Shown here piece by piece: positions 12,401 through 24,466 of a stretch of DNA of 64,000 bases (the first letter of the stretch is position 1; the number at the start of each line of letters is the position of its first letter). Origin of the DNA: Owenia fusiformis (lineage: Eukaryota; Annelida; Polychaeta; Sabellida; Oweniidae); NCBI GenBank assembly GCA_903813345.2, contig CAIIXF020000010.1, positions 6,253,169-6,317,168 on the forward strand. The letters are read 5' to 3'. The position numbers were made by a program, and so were the translations under genes. Under the pieces are notes generated by a model. The model searched no databases, had not been told where the DNA came from, and saw only the letters and a program-made list of their open reading frames with translations.

Positions 12401-13764
12401 TGTCCAATATAGATTTAACATCGGTGAAAATGGGTTTTTCTAGTCCAACGTGAGATGTACCGTAGTTAAATAACACGGCTTACTTCAGAACTTCAATTCA
12501 TAGCGTATAACTAAATTATTATACGGCTAAATTATCAAACTGGATAGAACAGTTGGGATCGTAATCGTATGTAGTCTAATGTGCTGTTCAGCATCGCTAG
12601 TAACCACTACAATAAATTTCAACAAGGTGCAATCAACAGCCATGAGGTTTAGAAAAACATGTAAAAATGTATCTCGTAATTGAACATTTACCATATTATA
12701 ATTCTCTTGGGAGTTTGTTTGTCAGATTGATTGAGAAATGAGGAGTGAATGATGCTATCAAGGAAGCTTCTTAACGACCTTAACGAGTATACACCGTACG
12801 TCATGGCGAAGTATCAAGAGAATCATAACCAGATGAATTGCTACTACGGCATTGATGCATTCTGATTTATCTCAGTATCTCTCTTTATCCTATTCCAAGT
12901 AGAGTTTTACTGAGATAATATGGTAAGATACAGTGCTGATATATAATAATTAAGGGTGCGTTTTCAAACTAAACAGAGTGCTCCTATCAAAATGAATTTG
13001 CCTACATACCCCTGAGACTCTTATCTGATAGATAGAATGCACAAATAAAACAAAAGTTTTGCTCTTATAGGTAAAAAGTTCTCTTGAAATTTCGAAGTAA
13101 TTTTACCTGTTAATTCTGTCCATGGTCCGCCATTTTTGCGGAAGTTACACTGAAACGCAAACTCCATGAAACGAAACGAAATCACTAGAAAAAAACATGG
13201 CACACATTGTGCGCATGTGCAGCAATGTTTAGACCAATCAGATTATTTGATTATTTTGCGCACATGAATTATTTGCTTCTGAGCACTTACAAGCTTACCA
13301 CAATAAACCAACCTGGCAGAGACTACCCTTAGCCTACTTCATTTTGGCGAAATTTCAGCTCAAACTCATGACAAATGCATTATGCATACGCTGGTGTGAA
13401 GCCTTGGAGACACTCATTTTGGTAAATATGATTTATGGGGTATACTTTTCTGCAGTTTGTGGGAGTTTGGGACATTAAATGTTAAAATTCAAGAAAATAT
13501 GCCAATTAAACGACTGATCAATTAATATATACCAGCACTGTATATCCTGTATCCTGATTTTGAGGTTTCCTTTTTTAGAACTTCCATATCTTGAGGTTTA
13601 TTCCTCCATATCTGGGAGTTTATTCCTCGAAAGATATGCATGTACCTTCGGTCCCTCAGGTAGATATGTATCTCCCTCTGGATAAACCCCATATCCAAAA
13701 CCTCCCAGTACTTAACCTTTATTTATGTAGATGTTTCTATCCGTGTGTCCCGCAATGATATTGA
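9431..13764. other. Non-coding stretch, nothing firm
   Basis: No recognised gene. A minus-strand open frame at 12100-12351 (83 codons) lies in slightly more GC-rich sequence and has no recognised domain or splice context. It is not called. Confidence 0.45.
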
Positions 13765-13773
13765 TGTAGTCAA

Positions 13774-14555
13774 CGGCGTGGTACCCAAACTGCGTGCATA
13801 CCATGCACGCATTTTGAAACACTGACAAAGTGCGCGCATATCAACATTTCATCATACAGGTTGGAGTCTGTGTTTTCAATATAGTTTCATACGTCCATTT
13901 GGTGGCGATTATATGATTGTTATAGCGAAAACTATGTCCAGATGAACGTAAGTTTTAAAATATTTATTTCGATTACCGACACATTACCGACACATGAGTT
14001 GATGTCACACTTTCCAAAGAAATAGAAAAAAACTTGAGCTTTGTTTCACAGGTAAATTTCAATGTAGTTTTCAAGTGCAATACAAAATATTTGTATAAGA
14101 TCAAATGATTATGAGAGAAAAAAGTAATAAAACACAAACTGCGCGCCTTTTTAGCCGGAAATCACAAAGTGCGTGTATACGCTTCTAAATATTTCAGATC
14201 ACGTTAAAAGCTTGTAACTGTTTAACACACAAACTATATTACGTAAACCCATATGTAGCAATCATATATCATTAAGATGCAAACACAAGGGCTGAATAAA
14301 CGTCAAACTACGACAAACAGACATTATATGATGCAACGCTGTATATTTTGAACAATAAAGCTCCTTGGAAACCTTATATTGAGATCGAGTGCCACATAAT
14401 TGTTCTGTCTGATAAAAAAACTAACCTTGTATTTCCAATACTTTTCATCCTTTTGGGAGTCCTGTCCTCTCCATCTTCCATTTTTGAATAGGTGCGCAGT
14501 TTGTCAATGTTTCAAACTGCGTGCATAGTATGCACGTAGTTCGGCTACCGCACCG
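13774..14555. mobile_element. DNA transposon with ~65-bp TIR and imperfect 7-bp TSD
   Basis: The left end CGGCGTGGTACCCAAACTGC and the complement of the right end, CGGTGCGGTAGCCGAACTAC, match with a few changes. The match continues inward through GTGCATAC.ATGCACGC, itself a palindrome, and TTTGAAAC..TGACAAA. TGTAGTC stands at 13765-13771, two bases before the left end, and again directly after the right end. The interior has more ACTGCGCGC and GTGCGTG motifs (around 14138 and 14170), which look like sub-terminal repeats. No transposase is present. A 7-8-bp duplication would suit a hAT- or P-like element. Confidence 0.7.
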
Positions 14556-14891
14556 TGTAGTCTCTCACAAGCTTGTGTCAAAGACCCCCTTTGAGAATAA
14601 CAATTGTATAATCCCGGCACGCAAATGGCATAATCATCGCTGATGGAATAATTATGCAATCACTGGTAATCACTCGAGTGATAAAGCTAGCGACAAGCCG
14701 ATGTATCTTATAACGTACTCAAATGTATCTGAGGTGGGCATGACGTGATTCTTAATTAGACATGAGATGAGGGTCCACTGCAAGATACGGCTATACGAGT
14801 ACCAGCACTCCTTCATTTATACTTAATTCTTAAGTCATACTTAATAACTTAATGATGGATTAAGATACGTTTCAATACGTTTTCTATGGGC

Positions 14892-15073
14892 TTAGTAATC
14901 GCCATTGTTAATGTTGCCAACTTGGTATGCGGTCTTGCGATCATGAATTGCTTTAATTGGTACAGGTCCATCTTCGCACGTTCCGGTCTTCCCTACGTTC
15001 ATCGACTGACGGGAGCCGAGTGAACGAAGATGGTACAGGTCACCATCAGGATTAGCTTTATCATCAGGATTAG
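14892..15073 (-). CDS. Possible last coding exon of an unidentified protein
   Basis: On the minus strand an open stretch ends with TAA at 14892-14894 and encodes about 60 residues. These begin NPDDKANPDGDLYHLRSLGS and end QVGNINNGDY, a hydrophilic, balanced composition unlike the random frames nearby. A plausible splice acceptor, TTATTTCAAG, stands just upstream on that strand. A second possible acceptor AAAG lies 18 bases in, because an 18-base segment is duplicated (NPDDKA then NPDGDL). The family is not recognised; it would suit the cytoplasmic or C-terminal tail of a larger protein. No upstream exon was found, and the adjacent MITE at 15122-15255 would lie in its intron. This is a hypothesis only. 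Confidence 0.3.
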
Positions 15074-15121
15074 CTTGAAATAACACCTTTTTGAGGAATG
15101 ATTCATACGTCTATAACAGGA

Positions 15122-15255
15122 AGCATTCGCGAATTCAACTGACGGCTGACGATTTATAAATGAATTGAATAGTGGTAGGTACCATCCATATTTAAAATAG
15201 TTGTCCATAAAATAGTAGGTTAATCCGTCAGCCGTGAGTTGAATTCGCAAATGCT
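15122..15255. mobile_element. Short MITE, EcoRI-site bearing TIR
   Basis: AGCATTCGCGAATTCAACT..ACGGCTGACG is mirrored at the right end by CGTCAGCCGT..AGTTGAATTCGCAAATGCT. The TIR is about 31 bp in a 134-bp unit. No target-site duplication was identified. Confidence 0.7.
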
Positions 15256-18200
15256 ATCTAAGACTTGAATTAATGAATCTAATTAAGTCTTATTTATATG
15301 GGAACAGAGGGATGAATTTTACACATGAAGATTTTAGAAAATATTAGCCAATTTAGCAAGCACCCGCTAAAAATTACGAACATCAGCTTCATTAGATTTC
15401 ATGTTTTATCAGGGTACTGAATAGATTTTATTGCCAAGTTCAAATGGTGCTGTTGAATCCGCGCCGTCGTTTTCTAATTGACAATACATGAAGACTCTTT
15501 CTATGATTTTAATCAAAATAATGGATTCAATTAGTCAACAGGGTATTATTGGTCTATCTTGGGACCTCGGGTTGTAAACCATCACAAATTAACAGCAACT
15601 GATGGATTTATTTCGAATAATACGAATAAATAACCTACAGGGTGACCAGATATACGACTCGTGAATAACGAAGGTTACTTTTGATCAACATTGTGAAGCC
15701 TTTATGAAATTTGACACAAATGATCCTATAGTATAAGTCTTATATGGATCTATCACATGGATACCACGTGATCCAATACCATCTCTGAACTTTTGGAAAT
15801 CCCAAACCCTGACTTTGGTCGGTAAAAGATCCAACCAGACCAGTGGGAAGAGGTAGTCACTAGACCTTCTGGAAATGGAGGGTATCGTCCACTGTATCTG
15901 CATAGAGTGATCCACGAATCGAAAGACTTTATATTCAAAAAATAATGACGCCCTGTAAGAAAACATTACCGCTACTAGAAAACACCCTGTCGAATGCTTA
16001 CAAAGTAATTTTACCCTGACTGCCATAACAAATCATATTTAATTGTTAACTCCACTGAACCGTAATGGCTATATTCAACATGTAACAAATTGGTACTGTT
16101 TGAAGTGACATATGTATTATGCATGGCAGGACATGATTGGCACAATCAATTTCATTGTCAAATCTTTCCGCGTCGTATTCCCAAACTCAATCAAATCTTA
16201 TTGCGAAATCTAATTTTCTTGGTAAAATAAGACGGTATCTATTTTGCCTGTAATTGATTCTTAGCCCTAGCTTGTGACTTAAATACAATTTATTGAGATG
16301 GTATCGAGGGACTTATATTAGATTGTCATCTTGATGCTAGAAACCTCGATTTACCGCTACATAATATCGTGGGTCTTTCTATTCATACAAATTATATCAA
16401 TAGTGCATCCCATATAGATGAAGCATTGTGACAAACGAGATGTTTAAAATAACTTAACCGGAAGTGTGCTACTTTCCTTAATGCGCATTGTGCTCAGAAT
16501 GAAATTAGTTCGAATCACTATATATATAAGTAAAAATACCGAGGATAGGTGGCATTGCTCTTGCTTACGCAGAAGGATATTTACTTGAACAAACGAGGGT
16601 CAAACGACTCAAGGATTTGAATACAATTGGAACGCGCGTCGTGAATAAGGATCTCATGACACTAGTACAAGTAGTTGCACTGCAGTTACAAAGTTGATAA
16701 AATAGTGCTCTCATGCATAGGGGTCAATTATTAGTGCAACACTATGCATTGCTTCTTGTCTTATGCATTGCTTGAACACTCTATCAACACCAGAAATTCA
16801 AGAAGATTCTAACATAATAGAGATGTTTATTCTAAAATATTAGATTGGCAGCTGCAATTTTTGGGGGACATTTACCCAGCGATACGAGTCAGATATTTAC
16901 AGTTTTGTGAGGTTGAAATTATTTGCAGTAACCTAATTCGACTTTTTAGTCACTTATAGTCAAACCATGTAAATTGATACCCGAGGGATGCTATTTTTTA
17001 CCGTACGATGTCCGGTCAATGTCGACAAACAGTCGGCGCCAGTACGATGAATCGGAGCTTATGTGAGCCAGGCATTAATCATATCTCTCACAGTCTAATG
17101 GAGATTGTAAATGAATATAAAAAATGATCATCGATAGCATCAATAATATGAAAACATTTCCACTTTTTATTTTTTTGTGAAAATAACAGCGTTAATTTGG
17201 CACATTTTGAGAGGGATTTGTAATTCAAAGAAAATCTCTTTAATTATAAAAAAATCGGGGCGCTTTTTATAGATCACGAAATGTCATTAATCACATTGCC
17301 AAAATGGATTAAAATTATGCAATATTTATCTAACTCATCTCCGTATCGTTATTCCCTTCTTGTCTCAATACTTGATTAATCGCATACTAATATCCATGCA
17401 ACAGTGCAATATTGCGTGATAACTTAATTAATCCTAAAGTTCATGACAAAATTTCGTAAACATTGCATCGCTGGTTAAAGCCACCTCAACACAAACAGAC
17501 TCAAAGAGGAGGAATACGTTTCGGTTGAAAAAATACAGTTATATATCAGAACCGTTTTTAACTTCCATAATAATTGTTATTTTTGAAATATTTATGAAAT
17601 CACTTGTAAACGCATGCCATTTCGAAGAGATTACAGCAATCAACAATTGCTTTTTATTAATTTTCAGAACTGACCAGGAAACAGGGAGCAAAATATAAAA
17701 ACATACCTCTTTCTGCCATCTCGTAATTGTTAAAAAAAGATGCTTAGATTACAAAATCAAACAATCCCGTCGGGCATAATAACAAAAACGGAATCAGTTT
17801 ACGGAAAATGACAATATTTCATTACACGTTATGCTTATAAATACTCATAACCATCTTTTGTCCTGAGCTTGTCTAACTGATTTATCGTATAGAAAACTAG
17901 TTATGGTTAAAGAGACCTAGAAACAATGCAGACCAACACTGACAACGTTGACTTTAAGAATAAGCCATATCAACGTGACATCTATCTATTGCATAGGAGT
18001 CGCAGTCATCGCTTAACTTGAATTGGTCTTCACAACAAGAGAACAACAAGTCCATCTTTCAACAGAATAATGTGCTACTACAGAATCATTATTGTCTTGA
18101 TCCATCTATGTTAAAGCTGTCAGAGTTTTCCCTTTGATCAATGTAATATCTTAACGTGTTAAGGAGAGTAGATATCGTTAAGTCGTCAGAAGAATAGCAG

Positions 18201-18620
18201 CTAGAAATAAATAATGAACGAAGTGAGATTGATATGGCCCTTTGTGTTTCTTCACGGTGTAAAATGTCACGCTAAGCTGCCGAGTAGAGCCTTTGATAAT
18301 ATAATATATCGTGTAACCATGGATGAAATCAATCACACCACATTACTTATTTTAGATACATTTTTTGAAACAAATGCAGATCGGTGTAAGAAACTCGGCC
18401 AGGGGGTCTACCTTAACCCAAAAAGAGCTTGCACTAAATGATAATTTGGTCGAAATCGAGAACAGACTAATTTTAGATACTAGAAAAAATAAAATGGTAT
18501 ATCAACTCTTTGAATTAGATCAGTGCTCCGACAAAACTGGTCCGATGATATGTTGCTCAATCGAAGAGGAAACGATAAAATGTATACGATTATGCACCTG
18601 CCACTGTGGCATAGAATACA
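15256..18620. other. Non-coding stretch, nothing firm
   Basis: Two overlapping minus-strand open frames at 15685-16026 look mildly protein-like but match nothing recognised and have no clear exon borders. No RNA gene or repeat copy was seen. Confidence 0.4.
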
Positions 18621-19366
18621 ATGTACACGCCTAACCATCGGCAACGTACAGTGACAAAACACGCCATCATACACTTTAGATGGACGGTGTCACTATTCTA
18701 ACTGATATGAAGCAAAAACTATGATGTGGGTGTGGTTTAGGTTTTAAAAATTAATCTGAGGAATACTTAAAGGATTTCATGTTTAATTTCGTGTGTATTC
18801 GATTTGGAAGACATTTACCTTTCTCATAACGTTAACAGATTTTCGAGCAATGCTCGAGTTTTTTCGTAGTAAATCTACCCACCAACAATGATCGGTTGGA
18901 AAAAGTTGTTTTTCACATTTCCTCTGGTCATCTTTTTCCCTGTCGCCTAAGATTATTTTTATGAGAATATGTTTCCCTAAGTAACATTATTAAGGTCGGT
19001 TGAAGATATATATATTCACGTTTTTGCTAAAATAATAGATATAAAAAATCATAAGTGTACGTTGTTATCTCGATGTACGTTGTCCCATTGAACTTACATA
19101 TCTGAATTCACAGTTAACCCTAGTCTGAGACCATCATAAAAAATTTATGTTAATCTCAGCCCTAATGTAGACAACCTATTTTTCATAACACGAAGGGACA
19201 GGGAGATCAGATTCATTTAAAACTGAAACGGAACAATCACAGTATTACTAATTCAACTTGATTGAACTATACTGAACCTTCGCACTTTCTAGATACTAGA
19301 TTAGTATCTAGATTAGCATAAACGGGGTTTTAAAAAGTCATCTTCGACTAGCTAGTACAGATCTCT

Positions 19367-19644
19367 CTGTCAACTTCTTACATCCTCCGATCACAGGGCT
19401 TCAAAATCAAGAATATATTCTTTCTTTTTACCCCCTGCGATAAGCAGTAAGCATTTCCTCGATTAAGAACTCGCACTCTGATTGGCTGTCGCAACACTGC
19501 GACAACTGTCAACTTCTTACATCCTCCGATCACAGGGCTTCAAAATCAAGAATATATTCTTTCTTTTTACCCCCTGCGATAAGCAGTAAGCATTTCCCCG
19601 ATTAAGAACTCGCACTCTGATTGGCTGTCGCAACACTGCGACAG
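19367..19644. repeat. 139-bp tandem duplication including MITE end and flank
   Basis: Copy 1 (19367-19505) and copy 2 (19506-19644) are nearly identical. Each includes CTGTCAACTTCTTA, which is flank plus TSD, followed by the first 125 bp of the MITE. Because the copied unit spans host flank, TSD and element, the duplication happened after the insertion. Confidence 0.92.
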
Positions 19645-19766
19645 AAATCATGACAGAAGTCATTGCGCATAATTAGATCACGTGATTCAGTTTAATCGGG
19701 CGCTTCCATTGGTTAAAGCAGGGGGAAGAAGGAGGTACGGATTCTGAATACCTGCTTAGGAGGATG
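19381..19766. mobile_element. hAT-like MITE with 8-bp TSD ACTTCTTA, internally duplicated
   Basis: The unit begins CATCCTCC and ends GGAGGATG, with ACTTCTTA on both sides (19373-19380 and 19767-19774). It contains AGGGCTTCAAAATC, TATATTCTTTCTTTTT and, near the right end, GGAGGTACGGATTCTG. The same parts occur in the short copy at 39370-39455. An 8-bp duplication is typical of hAT transposition. It is inserted inside the foldback element at 18626-21476 and so is younger than it. Its left part was later duplicated in tandem. Confidence 0.88.
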
Positions 19767-19992
19767 ACTTCTTAAGATTATTAAAATTCATAAAACTGTG
19801 TCTTATTACATTAAAGTACAGACGAAGACATCATGCAGTTAGCTCAATTTGCATCACCCTTGCGTTGTACCTTACCCCCGCGTTCAACTGTCACGTTTAA
19901 TTTGGTAAACACCATGTGAAGATATACTTGGATTGTTATTTGTTTGTACTTGAATTCTATGCAAATAAATTTGCGATAGTTTCCCCTCTTAT

Positions 19993-20131
19993 GCCTGGAT
20001 CACATTTGCTCCGATCCATCGGCCGGCGCCCGGCCGATTGAGTGTTTTGTTGAATATTGTATTCAAATTTGAACAAAATACTCAATCGGCCGGGCGCCGT
20101 AGTAAAAATTGGAGCAAATGTGACCACGGCA
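19993..20131. mobile_element. Palindromic MITE, possible 3-bp TSD TTA
   Basis: A 139-bp near-palindrome carries TCACATTTGCTCC and GGAGCAAATGTGA near its ends and CAATCGGCCG.GCGCC blocks inside. It is bracketed by TTA on both sides (19990-19992 and 20132-20134). It is nested in the foldback at 18626-21476. A PIF/Harbinger-type origin would fit a 3-bp TTA duplication, but the duplication is too short to be sure. Confidence 0.75.
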
Positions 20132-21481
20132 TTACATATAGCCTTTATATTAATTTAAATGTGAGTAGACGGTGATGCTTAGATTCCTTAGGAGTGGTAC
20201 TCAAATCACATATTGCAAGAAAGCTAATTAAACTTTATGTATCGTTGAAGTAGCAGCCCCCGTTTAAACAATTATAGAAATAAACCTTGAAAGCATACGC
20301 AAAAACAAAACAAGCACGTACTGACTTAGCATTCAACAAGGGGTAAAAATCACTTTTACCTGTTAATCTGAACATCACTTGTTAATCATAAAACCCTTAA
20401 TGCGTTTTGAAATTAAATCATTGCATTGTTTAATATTATATCTCATGTATTTCAATTACCGTGACAACGTACATTGGAGATGACAACGTACATTTTTTCC
20501 TTTTTTGAATTATACCAAAGAATAGGTATCGATATGGAGAACTGAATTCAACAATGTTTTTCTCTTAAACCAATCATCATCAAAATAGCATATACAATAT
20601 GTTTTTAGACCTCTCAATATTTAAGTTATACAAAGGAATTTTTGGTTGATTTTAAAAAAGTATTCAAAAAATTAAAACAAAATCCCCCCAAAATAGATAA
20701 AAATCAAGAAAAACCTTTTATTTCATAAACAAGATACTTTTTTGAAATCAACCAAAATTTCCTTTTTACAATTACAATATTGAGAGACCTAAACATGTTG
20801 TGTTTATGTCGTTTTGTTCCAATGAGGTTCGGAAAGATGTTTCATTTCACTCTGGAAACATAATACCAAGAACAAAACAAGTGTTTGGTGTGTTTTTAAA
20901 ACAATATAGATGAAAGTATGAATATATATTTCAAATTATATTGTTACCATTCAAAAGATGGCCATTAAATTGACAATTTGTAAGATTTTCAGAAATTTTT
21001 GATGACTGGTTTTAGAGAAACGTGACTGTGTTCAAAAAGTTCGCCATAACGATACCAATTCTTTATGAATATTTATTAAACTTTCAACTGTCTTAAATTG
21101 TGTAGTTTAGAGAAACATATTCTCATTAAAATATTCAGCACTCTTGGACGACAGGGGAGAAAACGTTCAAAGGAAATGTGTAAAAAAACACAATTTCCCA
21201 ACCGACCAATTACATGATTGGGTAGATTAACAACGAGAAAAATCGAGCACTGCTCGGAAATCTTTTAACGTTAATTAGAAAGGTAAAAGGCTTCCAAATC
21301 GAATACACACGAAATCAAACATGAATTCCGTTATGTATTCCTCAAATTAATTTTTGAAAACCTACATCAAACCTACATCATAGTTTTCGCTTCAAATCTG
21401 TTAATAGTGACACCGTACACTTATAAAGTGTACGACGGTATATTTTGTCACTGTACGTTGTCGATGGTTAGGCGTGATGTA

Positions 21482-24466
21482 ATAGGCCTAACATCTTCAT
21501 CCTGTATAGAAGGAACTATAAAGCCCATGGCAAATTAAAACACAAGCTAATAACATGTTCTCAAGTATCTAATACAGCAATACTAATGTATTCTTTAATG
21601 AATCAAGATGAAGTCATCTATCATTAATTAATCCTCAAAGAATCTTTATTTGGAACAAACTTGTAGCTAATTATCCTTCTCCGGACAATCTCATCACCAT
21701 TCGATGTTGCTTTCAATCATAGCAATAGTGTATATAATTCTGAAAGGAAAATATTTTGGCCGTAGCTTCTTGCCTACATCAACGATGAGTCTAACGAGAC
21801 AGCTGCTAGATATACAATATAGCGCCCAACTGGCCTCGAGGGTGGTATAAATAGTAGTATGTTATCAGTACGCAGAACCCCGTCTCATTAGCTTTACTAT
21901 ATACGATTTAGAGCATCTTCCGGGTTACGACGTGCAATATACAATTCATATAATCGGATTCAGATTGGGCTATATGCCATAAAGTGAATTAATTTTATTG
22001 GCACTCCAAACTACGAAACGCATAACCCGACTTACCCTTTGGAATAGTTTGAATTTAAGTATCCAGAACAAGAATTGATCCACTGACCATATGTACCATT
22101 AATGATTTTTTATCTAGTATTTCCAATCGAAATGTGTACTCCAAACATTAATACCTAATCATAATATTTGAAAAGCAGCTGACAACATTTATTTCATATT
22201 TATACTCCCACAATCCATGTGAGGTCATTCAGATCTGCTCAACATCATATGTATAGTTATATATACAGTGCAGGTGTATAACAACAAATGGATTATATCT
22301 CTGTTGAAGAGTTGTTTTATTAAATCAGCCTTACTCTTTATACTTTATAATAAAGTATTATCTTCGTTTGGAACTAATTAACAATTAAAACAATTATATA
22401 GAGCTCTAAAACACGTAAATGAAGACTTGCGATTAAGGCGAGAGTTCCCGAGAAATTTTATTATTGGAATGATCTGTGCGTAAGTAAAAATCGGATGATA
22501 TATTATTAATCAAATGATATATTACAACAATAAGCAGGGATATGCATAGCATTGTTATAATTAGTACCTGCGTATAGATAAATTAAATATGTATCTATAC
22601 GCTTGGAAAACATCCACGTATCAAATTAAAGTAAGCTGGTCACACTGACCTCGTTCAGCCCGGAGTTTCTACATTAATATCTATTACCACGATAATGCCT
22701 TTTTGAAACAATAAAGGTAGTATCAGATTTTAATAAAAAAAATATAATATTTTGGGATGATATCATTCCTTTTTATGTCCAATTTCCTACCCACAGATTC
22801 CATTCTGATTCTGCCTTTAAACATCAGAAACTAAGGTACTGTCTATTGGTCCTTTAGAATGTTTGATTCGTGTGTTTTATGTGCAAATATCAGAGAACCC
22901 TGGATCGAACCCTATGTTTGATCTTTGTCTCCTTAGTGATAAAGTTGCACTTTATGAAATATTAATTGCACTTCATGCATAAGTTAACCCAAATGAGCCA
23001 TCACTTCAACGATTAGAAAAATAAATGGGATTATCACCCCTTCTATATTTGGGAATTAGCAGTTACGTACGCCTATTGAATTCCATTTTGTCATATTTAT
23101 TGGAACAATAAATTTTACGTTAAATGCAAATACTCACGTTTGTTGTTGCGCTCTACTACTCAGCTTTATTCCTATGAAATTGTATCCCGGTTCATTTATT
23201 TCCTTCGATAACACGATAGTTGTTCATGTATAACTGTATAAGTTAATTTATAATCCATGGCATGTATTTATTACTTCGATACGATGTACAATTAATAGAT
23301 AGATAGTAAGAAGCTTCCTTCTCGATATATAACTATCTATCATATCATTAAGCGCGGCTACCATAGCTTGATTACAAATTGTATTAAATAATAGTTGACC
23401 AGATATAAATGCTTTCTAATATCACATCTCCCTCTTGCAATAGTGCTTTAATACTAAAAAAGAGGGGATCGCGCGTTCGATATTCATACTCTAGCTGGAT
23501 CTATCGCTCTCTCGTCAGTCCAATCGCCTCCTCCGTAACTGTGTCATATAGTCTAATCTCCATGCTTGATTTATCCCACTAATATTGAACTAGGAACATA
23601 AACCCATTAGTTCTGTAGTTGACAATGAACGAATTTCGAAGTTAGCTCTGAACCGGGATAAAGCACAAGTCTACTCGTACTTGTTATACAAGAAGTGTCT
23701 AGATTCGTAATGTGATCAAAATAGGCATAAACCAACTATGCACTTGTTGAGGCACTATTCTACTTCATCACTACTTCATCAGAGGAGCTAACCTTTCCAA
23801 CCAAATTTTTTCTGTCTATAGACTTATTAATCATCTAAAATGGTGGTGGTTGGATTGCGAATTTCAGTTCCTGGTACAATTTAAACTAAGGATGAACACT
23901 GGGTTCGATTTATTGACAGTGTCGGCCCTATGAGAATTTGAAACCTGCTGGTCAAAATGGCATTGTGGACCAGTTGCAATGTTATTCCCTATACCTAGTG
24001 AAAAAATCAACTGTGGTCCGCGCCGTTTCAAAAGTGATGGTAATGACCAGCGGATCGGTCCTTAGGGCAAACACTACAAATAAATATTTATTTGACGTTT
24101 TCATTAATATGACTATCCAATTTATTGGCATTCTTTAAATTATAATTGCTTCATAGGAATTTCTATAGTAGTGTTGTGCACGTGATCGACCCATCCTTGG
24201 TCCAAGACTCCAAGCTGCTATATAGTAGTGAAGGCCGACCTTGAAGGATGTTACCGACCCTATATATATGATGAGGTCATTGATGGAGAAAAACTTGATT
24301 GAAATAAAAAAAATAATCCAGTCAGCTGCACCTGAGTGTCTGCAAAATGATCTCCAGGGCGTAACAGCTTCTGCATGATAAATGATATATATGGCTTTTT
24401 GAACTATAGGTCTCTATTGCTACAGAAAATCTGAATACTGTACCATGGTATATACGCTAGTCAGTC
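21482..24466. other. Non-coding stretch with one dispersed repeat and one hairpin
   Basis: About 85 bp at 22107-22190 (CAATCGAAATGTGTACTCCA through ATCATAATATTTGAAAA.CAGCTGAC) recurs at 25080-25160. A small hairpin, GCGTATAGATA with TATCTATACGC, is at about 22572-22605. No gene was recognised. Confidence 0.5.

Larger units (their letters stand above)
18626..21476. mobile_element. Large foldback DNA transposon, CAC termini, 5-bp TSD ATGTA
   Basis: A 2851-bp element starts CACGCCTAACCATCG and ends CGATGGTTAGGCGTG. ATGTA is duplicated at 18621-18625 and 21477-21481. The arms pair over at least 500 bp from each end (for example TTAATTTCGTGTGTATTCGA near 18785 against TCGAATACACACGAAATCAA near 21300). 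A second pairing occurs around the centre (TTTTTAGACCTCTCAATATT near 20600 against AATATTGAGAGACCTAAA near 20780). The motif CAACGTACA recurs in both orientations near 18642, 19058, 19075, 20465, 20482 and 21453, the layout of transposase-binding repeats. The left half is lengthened by at least two nested MITEs (19381-19766, 19993-20131). No transposase frame is present. Confidence 0.85.

Noticed and set aside
15685-16026. Two overlapping minus-strand frames with protein-like composition
   Set aside because: No known motif, no convincing exon borders, and the two frames compete with each other.
22900-22935. Minus-strand GGTTCGATCC, like a tRNA B-box
   Set aside because: The flanking bases do not form a T-arm stem and no A-box or cloverleaf was found upstream.
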